A DNA stretch of 64,000 nucleotides, taken from assembly GCA_000611775.1 (NCBI GenBank), contig KK106982.1:5102391-5166390 (forward strand), written 5' to 3'. Both the position numbers and the translations under genes were made by a program. This DNA is from Umbilicaria muhlenbergii (lineage: Eukaryota; Ascomycota; Lecanoromycetes; Umbilicariales; Umbilicariaceae). Position 1 is the first letter of the stretch, and every line of letters starts with the position of its first letter. Shown one piece after another: positions 32,307-42,417 of this stretch. Under the pieces are notes generated by a model that made no database searches, was not told where the DNA came from, and worked only from the letters and a program-made list of their open reading frames with translations.

Positions 32307-35300
32307 AACGGGCCGATTGGGGGCGCGGCTGTGCGAGGTCGGGACCGCCGATGCCCTATGATAGTGACGAAGCTCACGGGGGGGACTGCTATGTCCGATA
32401 GGCGCGTACGATGGACCAGACAATATCAATGGGAATCCTTGGACGAAAGCAGCGCGACAAGATAGCAGAAGTGAAATTGTCAACTGGACTTGTGAATGAC
32501 AAGTAGTGCTTTGATCAGATCGGCGCCGACGTCACAGTTATACAACAAGTGAAAAAGCTCTCCGGAGTCTACTCATCAATATAAGAGCGCCGCAGCAGAC
32601 GAATGGCATGAAAAGTGACGTATCTTTCTACGACTCGGTGAAGCAGGGAAACAATTGAGGCGAAGCATGAGGGCTTCTTGCAGGGCATACATGGTGTATA
32701 TAAATGGAGCGAGGTAGGCCTCCACCATTGGCACATTGTCCCAACGGTGCATTGACAGCCACGGCCGACATTGCTGCAAGTGCGAGAGTCGCAGAGCCTC
32801 ATCGCTTGGACAGGTTGCTGGATACATTGCAACCCGCGGCGTCGCAGCCAGGGGCTTGGACGAGTCCGGCAGCACGCCAGCCAATCCGGACCCTGGCGGA
32901 GCTAGTGGTGACTGCCTGGAGGTGGGAGAACAATCTACTCGGCAGGATGACAGGGCATGTGTGGCATCTCCGCCCGAGCAGCTGCAAGCCACCAAGTAAT
33001 TTATAGCGGTGAGATTCTGCAGCACCGTCGCGGTTGGAAGAGAGCAGCCCCCACACAGGGGTCTTGCTCGGCCAGGGGGGCGGAGGCGTTGGTGGCTGAT
33101 CCTGCGCAGGCATGAGTGTTGGTTTGGATGATGCGAAAGGGCCCTTGCCCATCCCTCATCGGGCGCTTCCCCCTCGACGAGATTATCGGGAGTAATCCAT
33201 TTGGGCGATCACCGTCCTCCTTGAGGCAGCCCCTGCTTTCTTTGGCGTCCCTCTTTCTGCGACAGTGCACCAAGACCAGCGAGCAATCAATGTATCTACG
33301 GTCCATGCGAGCGCCCAGTGACGGCTGTAGCCGTGATCAAGTGCGGTGCCCTGAACGCGAGCACTGATCGACTCCGCAGCCTGCAGGCGTCCATCTCGGC
33401 CCCCACCCTAAGCGAGAAAGGGCGGAGCCAGGGCAGGAGCTGAGCAGGCCGAGTGCTCAGCTAGCCGAGAGCTCAGCTCAGCCTCGCAAGCCTCCACGGG
33501 CCTGCTCCAGGCAGCAGGAGGGGTCAAGTATACCTTAGGCTCGCACCCGTTAAGTGATTGTAGAGTCCCTTTAGGAGCACTTCACTCCACGCTGAAAGTC
33601 AATGTGCAAGTGCAAGAACGCCTCGCCGGCGATCATGCCCCCCAGTCTGTCAGTCAACACGCACTGCATAAAGCGCGGAGACAATTGATCGGTGAAGGCT
33701 TGTGGGCGCTGTCGGATCGGGTCCAGTGCACGTGTGAATCAAGGAATCAACGCCCGGGATGCATGCTCGCCGCAAACGTGGGGAGGGGACATGGCAACAA
33801 GAGGTGGGAGAGGGGTGAGAGTAGCGGCGGACGGCTTGTTCGGTGCATGGAAATGGGTAAGCCGGGCTGGAAGATGCGGCTCTGCCTGTCGAATGGGAAC
33901 TGTCTTCCAAACCCTTATGGCCGCATTCAGGCAGCGCGACAGGGGCCAGAACGCCTGGGGGGAACTGCTGCCTGAGCCGCTGCCTTCTTGCCTTCTGCCT
34001 GCAGCGTGGCCGTGTCTGTCTCGCGTGTCTCGCCCTCCACCTGGCCTGCCCCCGGGCACCCTTTGCGTCTCCACCTTACCCCACTTCCTGGTCTCGCTTA
34101 ACCGCCGACGAATCAATGCATCGCCAGCTGTTGTATTTCGGTATCACTGCCTATCCTTGCTCTCTCATCATTAGGTTGCTACGTTCTGTCAAGTCCAAGT
34201 CCTGGTCGAGGTGCATTCTTTGGCTGCGTCGGGACCAATCCTTTCACCACTCCCTGCGCGCTGTGACTCTTCAACTGCCAACATGCGGCTCTGCGCCGGA
34301 ATCCCATGTTTGAAAGCATTCGACATGGCTTCTGATGGCCCTCTTGGCTTCTGCTGATTGCATGCCATCAACCCCGCCGTTCCTCGTCGGGATGCGTCCA
34401 GACACCTGCGTGGGGCTCTTTACAGCCAACATCGTGCCTGTTGACCACCTTGCCATCCCTTATCGAGCTTTGCGAACGGGGAAAGGTTCGACAGCTGACT
34501 CCCGCGATGAAGTCCGCATAATCGCAATCACAAGTCCCCGATCTCCGGTAGTACCACAGTCCTGCAACGAAGCGATGTTTCATGCGATGCAAGCAGGCCA
34601 AGGCAGATTTCCCCATCTCCTCTGCCGTGCATCCTGAACCGCCGGCTCCTTTGCTGCCTAATGATCTTCTAGAACGAGCTTGGTGTTCCACGCTCTCAAG
34701 GAGGCCCAGCTGAATGGGGCGTGCCGCTGGAACCTTCCGCCCTCGTGGTCGCTGAGCATAGCGGCGTAGGTGGTGACAGCGACGATCTTTGATTTCAGCT
34801 GAGGAGGTAGAAAACATGCTTGCGTTTGACCGCTGGTAGTCTTTACCGCCAATGGAACGAGGCACCAACGAACACACAGCCCCCTCAGCCCTAATTAAGT
34901 AGAGGGGCGGTGTTTTAGCATATGCCTGAGGCGCCTCAGTCACTGTCCGTATCATCATCTTAACGCTTCATCGTATGCGTATGGCGGTCTGATTTCTTGC
35001 GTAATTGAAGCTCCTAGCAATGTGCTACTTTATGCTTTGTCTCACGCAATCAAACCGTGTGTCATTCGATTGGAGGCTTTCATTCAGTGTTGCACTCTGA
35101 CCCTCTTGCAAATTAGATCCCATGAGTCAATCCGTGCCCCGATCTGACCGATGGAGTTCTCGTAAAGACCCTTCTACTGGAATACCAGGGAAGTCTTTCG
35201 GGAAACCGTACCGGAATGCTACCCTATCTCTCATCTAGAGTTGGCGCTGCCCCTTAAATCCCATGTGTGCATTACCAATGCGAAACCCCTTTTTCGCTGC

Positions 35301-36236
35301 GTGGCACACAACTGGCGCATATGAACGCAATCTCAAAACTGAGGTTTACACACCTGTCCTCCCTGAATTCAGCACGGAAGCCTCGAGGTCTTTCTATACC
35401 ATTGTTGATTCATTGCACAGCTTTCAATCAAATTACCAACGGAGTTCCGTCTTCAGCGCGCCTTAGTCATGAAGTCCTACCTGAACCGACTAGCCAGAAT
35501 GGCATCTGTCCGTACACACACCGGATGACCCTCAGCGTCTTACCTACTATCTCTCCCTCCCCTCGCTACCACATGGCCATTCAATCACATATACCTCTGC
35601 AGAAATTCTAAACTCCACCTCCCCGAACGTCTATCATCCGTATGAGCCTGAGGGCCAGGGACAAAATATGTGGCACACTCACCCCAAAGAACCTTGAAAT
35701 AGTTACATACGCGCAACAGCAATCACACAACGACGAATAACTTTAATATTCTACAACTTAGGATCAACTTAGATTATACACTAAACTACTTTCTGTGAAA
35801 TTTTAACATGTTCAAAGGATCTCCGTGCAGTGCTGCAGCTGTTGCAGTCCAGCTCATACATTATTCGCGTAGTTTTGAGAGTCTGCCACATATTTTGTCC
35901 CTGGCCCTCAGCCATTGTCACAGCGCCGCTGAAGAAGCTGTCAACAAGATTTAACCATCCATCACATCAGTGCGACCTTTACCCCCGCCCCATCTCGTTG
36001 CTCCAATGCTTGAGCAGACGTATCGCGCTCTTGACTTATGTCGCGACAGCGACCATCTTTGGCTTCGGCTGAGATGGTAGCAAACATACCAATTTCTTGC
36101 GTAGATTTAATAATATTATCTTTCCGTGTTCGCGTATCAAGAACCGGCGCCTCTCCGGTTTAGGCAAGGATCCACCCTGGTAAACAAACTCGCCCCCTGT
36201 AATTCTCCGCTCGTCGCTAACATCAGGCGTTCAAAG
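32307..36236. other. Gene-poor stretch, 3.9 kb
   Basis: No intact gene recognised. It contains a MITE-like element (35648-35911). Two patches, near 34773-34817 and 36035-36079, share about 80% over 45 bases (both around GACAGCGAC and ATCTTTG), with several G/A and C/T differences, so they may be remnants of one dispersed sequence. A short palindrome-rich segment lies near 33440-33480. A minus-strand frame ending near 34660 reads like a gene fragment but has no recognisable family. Confidence 0.4.
35648..35911. mobile_element. MITE-like element, 264 bp, with 33-bp terminal inverted repeats
   Basis: The ends 35648-35680 and 35879-35911 are inverted copies of each other, 32 of 33 bases matching; the core begins TGAGGGCCAGGGACAAAATA. 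The interior is AT-rich and has no coding frame. This is the form of a non-autonomous DNA transposon (MITE). No clear target-site duplication is visible, so the true ends may differ by a few bases or the duplication has decayed. The parent transposon family cannot be told from one copy. Confidence 0.75.
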
Positions 36237-36740
36237 ATGGAGCAAGCTCAGCCTCTACGCACAGCACAGCACCGACACAATGCTGCCGATGAAGTTGCCC
36301 TACTAGCCAATCTTCCAGCCACCAATGAGGGTCGCATTCTGCAGAACATTATGGACGCCATCACCTGTGTGGAGACTACACTTCTAGCAATGTGAGTCCT
36401 CATGATGTTCGTTACAGATTCTAGACTTATCCGTTTATAGCGAGTACAACACTCAAGCACGTCTGTACAACGCTGGTGTCAGTAGCTCGCAGCAAACGTT
36501 GGAAGGCATCAGAACACCTGCAAACGTGCAGCCAGCTGGGTTTCCGACTACTTCATCACAGCTATCTTCCCTGTCAGGTATAAAAGTCTATGTTGAATTA
36601 AACCGGCTGATGATGCGAACAATTTATAAGGTGCCCAGCTCAACGCACTGTTTGCCGTGTACGACCTACCGATCGAAGGCAACCTGGACACAAAGCGTAA
36701 GAGACTGCGGCGTTTCGTGGGGATTATGACGGATGTTTAA
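36237..36740 (+). CDS. Small SAP-like protein, three exons
   Basis: A 133-residue protein seen only after splicing: 36237-36391, 36441-36577 and 36631-36740. The introns are 49 and 53 nt with GTGAGT and GTATAA donors. The N-terminal half is helical (ADEVALLANLPA, then EGRILQNIMDAITCVETTLL). After a Ser/Thr/Pro-rich linker the C-terminus reads AQLNALFAVYDLPIEGNLDT then KRKRLRRFVGI. That helix-turn-helix with leucine, DLPIEGN turn and basic second helix resembles a SAP motif, which binds DNA in chromatin proteins. Similar short proteins occur in filamentous ascomycetes, I believe. DNA binding is an inference from the motif only. It stands alone in a gene-poor stretch next to the MITE-like element. 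Confidence 0.7.
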
Positions 36741-37893
36741 AGTGGAGGGTGGAGAGGAGGGAGACGATCCGAAATCGGAGCAACGGGAGGTTGAAGGAAG
36801 TGCCTCAGCAAAGACAATAGGTTGTATACCAGCGGGACGAACCCGTCTCTATATAGTCGTGTATCAATCACAAACAACCAGAATCCCCAGCCCCCCCGTC
36901 GAAGTCCCTTCCCAACACTCCCCCCTTTCCGCCATCTCGTCACCCATGCAGCTCATCCCATACGCACCGCCATAACGCCCTCGCTATCTCATCACCAACG
37001 GATTCTTCCCCACTATCCCATCCCCACCCCGCTCCCCCGTCCGCCATGCCATACCATGCACAGCACCAGTCCCCTTTCTCCAGCGATGGGGTATATGCAA
37101 CCCGAGACGACCATCCCAACCCGCTGACCCTGCCCGGGACGGGTGCGACGGGAGGGCTTTGGTCCGCTTGCCGCAACGCGGTGCTTCCCTCACGCTTGGT
37201 GCAGCATTATCAGACGACCATGGATCGGGGCGGATGGCGAGATGGCATCCTGCTGCTGTTCCGTGGGGTTATTCCTGGGTGTTGAAGCCTCCTTCTTTCG
37301 GCTCAGTGGTCGGATACCTCGACCCGTGCAAGGAATTTTGTGGTTCAGGCGGCCATCGGTGGTGCTGATGGATGAGTTGGTTAGCAAGCCCCTCCTGGCG
37401 TCGTGGAGGGCGAGATCCCTAGAAGGCATCGGGGCGTGTGCGAGGGGAATGGGGATTGATGGCGGTGGAGGCACTCCTATTCCGTTGTATTGATGATGAT
37501 GTGATGGCGCTCCGGACGGATTGTTTGCGTTGAAGTTTACCATATGTGGTTCACTTGTATGGAAATAAAGACGGTATACTAGTACATGTCCCAACGCCCC
37601 AGTGAATCCTGACATAACTCCGCCTAAGAAATCAATCAAAGTCTGCGATGGTGTCAACCCACTTCAACTCCATTGCCTTGCTCGGTCGCCGTATCTTCAT
37701 ACCCGCCACAGTATCCCCTCAACTGACAGCGAGGCTTTTTCTGAGTGGAAAGCAAACAATCATCGATCCGGGGAGGAAGCCACCACGCTGAACTCTTTAG
37801 TAGACCGCTGCGATGCCGCTGATAATGCCACATCACACGTATACGGCACCCCTTGCCAACTCAGCTCCTGAGCAGTGTGAATGACCCAGTACA
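36741..37893. other. Intergenic between convergent genes
   Basis: Two frames with ATG starts overlap here: plus 37046-37285 (79 codons) and minus 37615-37190 (141 codons, Pro/Ser-rich). Neither has a motif I recognise and they exclude one another, so neither is called. Confidence 0.35.
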
Positions 37894-40800
37894 TCAAGGA
37901 GCAGGATTGAGAGTGTCTGTTTTTGGTGAACTGCTGCGGCTGCTGCTCAGCGTGCTTTCCATGAACAGTTTCCGGACTTGTTTGCGCTGCGGCCCCTTAG
38001 GCAGAAGATCCCAAGGCACATTGCCTGCATGATCTTTCGCTTTGTCGGAGGCACCGTGTTCCAGCAACAGCTTCCCCGCAACATGATGCCCCATCCCTAC
38101 CGCGTGATGAAGTGGGGTCCGGCCGAGGGCATCCTCTGCCTGAACATCCGCCCCCATCTCAATTAGCGTTCTTATAATCGTATCTTTCCCACAGAGCGCT
38201 GCTCCATGAAGCATTGTGAGATGACGCAGATCACCATAACTACATCTCGCTTCAGCGTTGGCCCCTCTTTCCAGCAAGAACCGTAGTACTGAGTCATGCC
38301 CGGCACAACATGCTGCAAACAGCGGTGTACCAATGGCAGAATCTCTATCGACGTTCAAGCCCGAATCTATCACGAACTGTATCGCCGCCAAATTCCCATT
38401 CCAAGCTGCTAGATGAAGCGCCGTCTTCGCATCATTAGCTTCAACGGTAATATCAGCTCCATGCTCGAGCAACACTTGCATCACTCCCTTCTGTCCGGCC
38501 AAGGCTGCTGTAAGCATCGGCGTCCAACCGTACTGGTCTCTGGCTGCATGATCAGCACCAGCTGCAAGTAGCGTTAGTACCACCGCAATACTGCCACTGT
38601 CGGCTGCGAGGTGCAGCGCTGTTTCTTCATACTCATTCGTGACGGACACATCAGCTCCGTGAAGCAGCAGCAAGTGTGACGTTGCAAGTTGTCCATAGTA
38701 GGCCGCGCGAAAAAGAGGTGTGTTCCGCTTCTGATCCTTCGCAGCAATGTCAGCTCCATATTCCAGAAGCAGCTGCATCATTAATTCGCCGGCCTGTACA
38801 GCTCTATGCAATGGCGTATATCCATGAATATCCGTTGCTGACACACTAGCTCCGTTTTCTAGCAACATATGAGCAATCTCAAAACGATTTCGCTCGGCTG
38901 CTATATGCAGTGCAGTTTGAGTGTTTGCTAGTGGATTCTTTGCTCCATGCAGTGCCCATTCTTCAGCCTCTCCAGAAAAACTTACAATATCAACTCTTTC
39001 GTCCAAGAGTAGAGACACAACATCCTCATGCCCGTACCACGTCGCCCAGCGAAGAGCGCGGGCTATGTCGAGGTCACTGGAGGGAAACTTGGCCGAACCA
39101 ATCAGAATAGTGACGAGTTCCACGTGACCCCGCTCGGCCGAGGAAACCAACAAACGCCGTCTCTCGGCGGGTGAAAGGTCATTTGCGTAGTCGGAGCTCT
39201 CGATCAAGTTTAAAAGAGCGCAGTGGCCGTTCGCGGCGATGGATTGTGCGAGCCGCGAGCCACAGCTTGTCCAATCATCCGTGCTCCACGGCACAGGGGC
39301 TAAGCTGCCATCGCTAGTCAGTAAAGATTTCCACATTTCCCATGTCGCATTGGATTTCTCGAATCGCGTGGTGTGTTCCAACCAATAGGTTCGGGCGTAG
39401 GCAAGGAATGCGTAGCTCGCTCGTAACCTCTGCAGCGGCAAAGGGTTATGTTGATCCGCAATGCGATGAAGCTGGGACGAGACATCATAGCTAACCCCCT
39501 GGTGACGCTTCCGGAGATGTTCCAGCATCGACCAGGAATTGGACATAGTCCTACCACAGATGGATAGTGAAGACTGTAGAATAGCTCGTGACTCCACTTG
39601 GAATTTCGGCACCGAAGACTTGGCGAGTTGTCTCTTAAAGTCGTTGAAGTTGAGGTAAGTCACACAAATTTCGCCGGCCTCGTGGTCTGCCTGTGAAAGC
39701 TGGAATCGAAAGTTGTTCGAGGGCGCACTGACGGAATCCGATAACAGAAACGTCTTCACTGAGTGATGAGCAAACTGCACCACGTGTTCCTCTTCGTCGA
39801 GTGTAACTAAGCCGCCGCAAAAGGGAACGATTTGATTGATGTCGGTGACGAGCTTTTCTGGCTTGAAGAATGGCTGACATGGCTCGATAGCAATTGCCTC
39901 ATGCAACTCTTCGAGGTTCAACGGCCGCTTTGCTGCCGAAAGCCATCGGAAAACTTTCTCCGCCGTTTTGACCTTTCCCGGACCGCTTTTGGTTATTCGA
40001 GAGAGTGCACGCTCGAACGTCTCCGGCAGACTTTTGGGGAGATGCTTGATCACTTCACGAATGTCCTCGTCGCAAGTTTGTTCGCATACATCGTTGAGCT
40101 GAAACGCCACATAAAGGAACCTAAAACGGTAAGCCATTGGCTCAGCATGCGTGATAGAAGACTGACATCCCCTGTGCTCCTTCCACGAGAGCATCACATA
40201 CGTCCCCGATAAGCCCCAACGTGCCAATTGCCAGATCGCCTTTGTCAATCTTCTCGCGGATGAAATCCTCAATGTAGGTCTTAATATCAGCCTGAACTTC
40301 TGGACTTCTCATTGTCCTATGAAAATAAGACGTGAAGGTGTTCGTGATCTCTGTTCTTATACTCTCACGACTTGCAAGGAAAATCTTGAATGTACCACTG
40401 ACAGTGTTAGACACTCGGCGCAAGACGGCTAACACGGCGTCCCGGTCGACCTTGGCACACTCATCGAGCGCGTCAATGACAATAAAGTGTCTTCCCTTCG
40501 CCAAGGCAACTACTTCCAGTAGAGAACCAAGCTCTTCAACGTCCGGCAGATCACTTTCAACTACCTTCGAAAGCTGAGCTTCGACGTTTCCGGGGAGTGT
40601 TTCCGGCTTCAGATGTTGACGAATTAGGGATCCTATTATTGTCCTGGCCTGAAGGGACTGCTGTTCATCGAATCGACAGAAGAAGAAGCTGACGGTGTCC
40701 TCAGGAGAGCGGAGGCAGAATAGATCGTCGATGGTTTTAGCCCTGAATTAAGCAACATATCAACTGATTTCGATTTCGAAAAAGGGTCGTGGGACTCACA

Positions 40801-42015
40801 AGATTACGGTCTTGCCTGATCCGACTTGAATGCCAGTGTTAATCACGGCCTAATGCCAGTTTTGAAGAGGGACTCACGGATTCCGGAGCACCAGAATACG
40901 GACGACGACTGGCCGTGCACCCATTTGTCCCATTCAGTTGTTTTGCCTAGCCATGAGCTTGTCATGCCCCGACGTTTCTTGCGCTCCTGCTTTAGCGCAG
41001 TGAGATGGTTATAGGTGGACAGTTGATCAAGAAGTTTCTCCTTTCTCTTCCCTGAAGACTTGTGAGTAAAGTGAGAAGAGCTCGATCTTCAGCAGGATAT
41101 GCCTACTGGATTTACGTTCTTCAACTTGTAGTCTCCATTCGCGGCTTTCTGCGCTCTCTCTGTTGAACCTCTGGGAGAACAAATTCGCACGCTGCCTGTG
41201 AGAGACTTGGAGTTGTCGTTCCTGGAAAGCCGCCTGCTCTGCGGCAAGACGTATCTCCTCCTTTACCTCCTGCTCTTGAATTTCCAGGGTCTTGGTGAAA
41301 GAGCCAAACTCGCTTTCGAATGGTTTCCAGACAGCTGTAACCATTTGTTGAAGCCCTGGCAAAGAGTCACGTTAACATCTGCTCGATCAAATTGTGGTAG
41401 TCTGTGTAACTTACCCGTCCGACGAAACACTTGGATTGCTTGCTTGCAGAACTGAATGACTGTAGCATAAAAGTTGCAGAGTGCAGCCTGCAGCTTGACC
41501 GAGTTCGGAAAGAGAACTGCGTACTCCGAGTACCGCGGGCAACAGTGGCGCAAATTCATAAACCATTTTGAGATTTTGTCGAAATAAAAGGCGAATCTGG
41601 TGGCGGTCTCTCGGGACGTCAGCTTACTCGACAAGTCAGGAACAAGGACCTCACAAGAATAAAGAGTTTGATGCTTCCCCAGACCAAGGCAGCAATGGCC
41701 GGATTCGAAGACACCATGGTGTCCACTATACCGGAGAATTGCTGGACGGATTCCAGGACTCCACACAAGCGACTGGCGACACAGCGTCTCCTGCGTTTAG
41801 CATTTTCCTCATCCACTTGGGCGGTGAATGTGATGACCGCGTTGGCATCGGGGATTTGGTTGAGAGCCTGCAATTCGGCTTCCTGGGCTGGGTCCAGGGC
41901 AGCTTGGAATTCCGTCAGTGCAGCTTGCAGCGGAGCATCAACCCTATAACGCAATCAGCTTGGCGTTCACAGACACAACATGCTATCATCTGGTTTCTTA
42001 CGCCATTGAAGCCAT
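37894..42015 (-). CDS. NLR/STAND protein: DUF7708-like, NACHT NTPase, ankyrin repeats
   Basis: Eight exons on the minus strand: 42015-42002, 41943-41655, 41607-41415, 41355-41116, 41051-40878, 40824-40800, 40742-40167 and 40120-37894; 1245 residues. Fungal NLRs are signal-sensing NTPases linked to self/non-self recognition and programmed cell death. The N-terminal 230 residues match the helical DUF7708 type (AALVWGSIKLFIL, FYFDKISKWFMNL, LQAALCNFYATVIQFC). The NACHT module has SVFWCSGILGSGKT (Walker A, about residue 305), HFIVIDALDEC (Walker B, about 400) and FKIFLASR (sensor). FRWLSAAKRPLNLEELHEAI is the winged-helix part. From about residue 820 there are some 11 irregular ankyrin repeats (GYTPLHRAV, GRTPLHHAV). 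The P-loop lies on a 25-nt exon. The acceptor at 41608-41609 is weak (GAG) and is the least certain junction. Confidence 0.85.
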
Positions 42016-42417
42016 GTTGGAGAAGCCGGAAACCTCATGCGACACTTTCGTGCCCAAGGCTGTGAGAGGTCCAGCTTGAGATGGGGTGGGGGGTGATACT
42101 CGGAACGCCTCACAAGCGCTTCCTCAGCTGAGTTATGCTGCCTTAAAATACAGCTCGCATATTCTACCAATGGCTCGTAATGATGCATTAGTAACATTCA
42201 CCACTGACAACGGGCTACGGCTTTTGCAGTCGATCGTTAACGAACGTTATTGCATTATGCCACAGCTAGCGGTGAGGTTGCTATCTTGGGACTTGAGCAT
42301 CGCCTTTAGTGATGCACCGTTCTCTGAATACATCTCGATTTGAAGCAGCCTGTCCAGACGATCAGGACTGCTACCCCACCATAGCAGCACGTTACACCCC
42401 CTACAATTAAGACAACG
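42016..42417. other. Intergenic, 0.4 kb
   Basis: Between two minus-strand genes: 3' end of the coiled-coil gene and promoter of the NLR gene. Nothing else seen. Confidence 0.6.

Noticed and set aside
34368-34958. Minus-strand frame of 196 codons
   Set aside because: Starts with an ATG but has mixed composition and no motif; another frame in the same place looks equally open.
37046-37657. Two opposed small frames between the SAP-like gene and the NLR gene
   Set aside because: Overlapping on opposite strands, low complexity in one, and no recognisable family.
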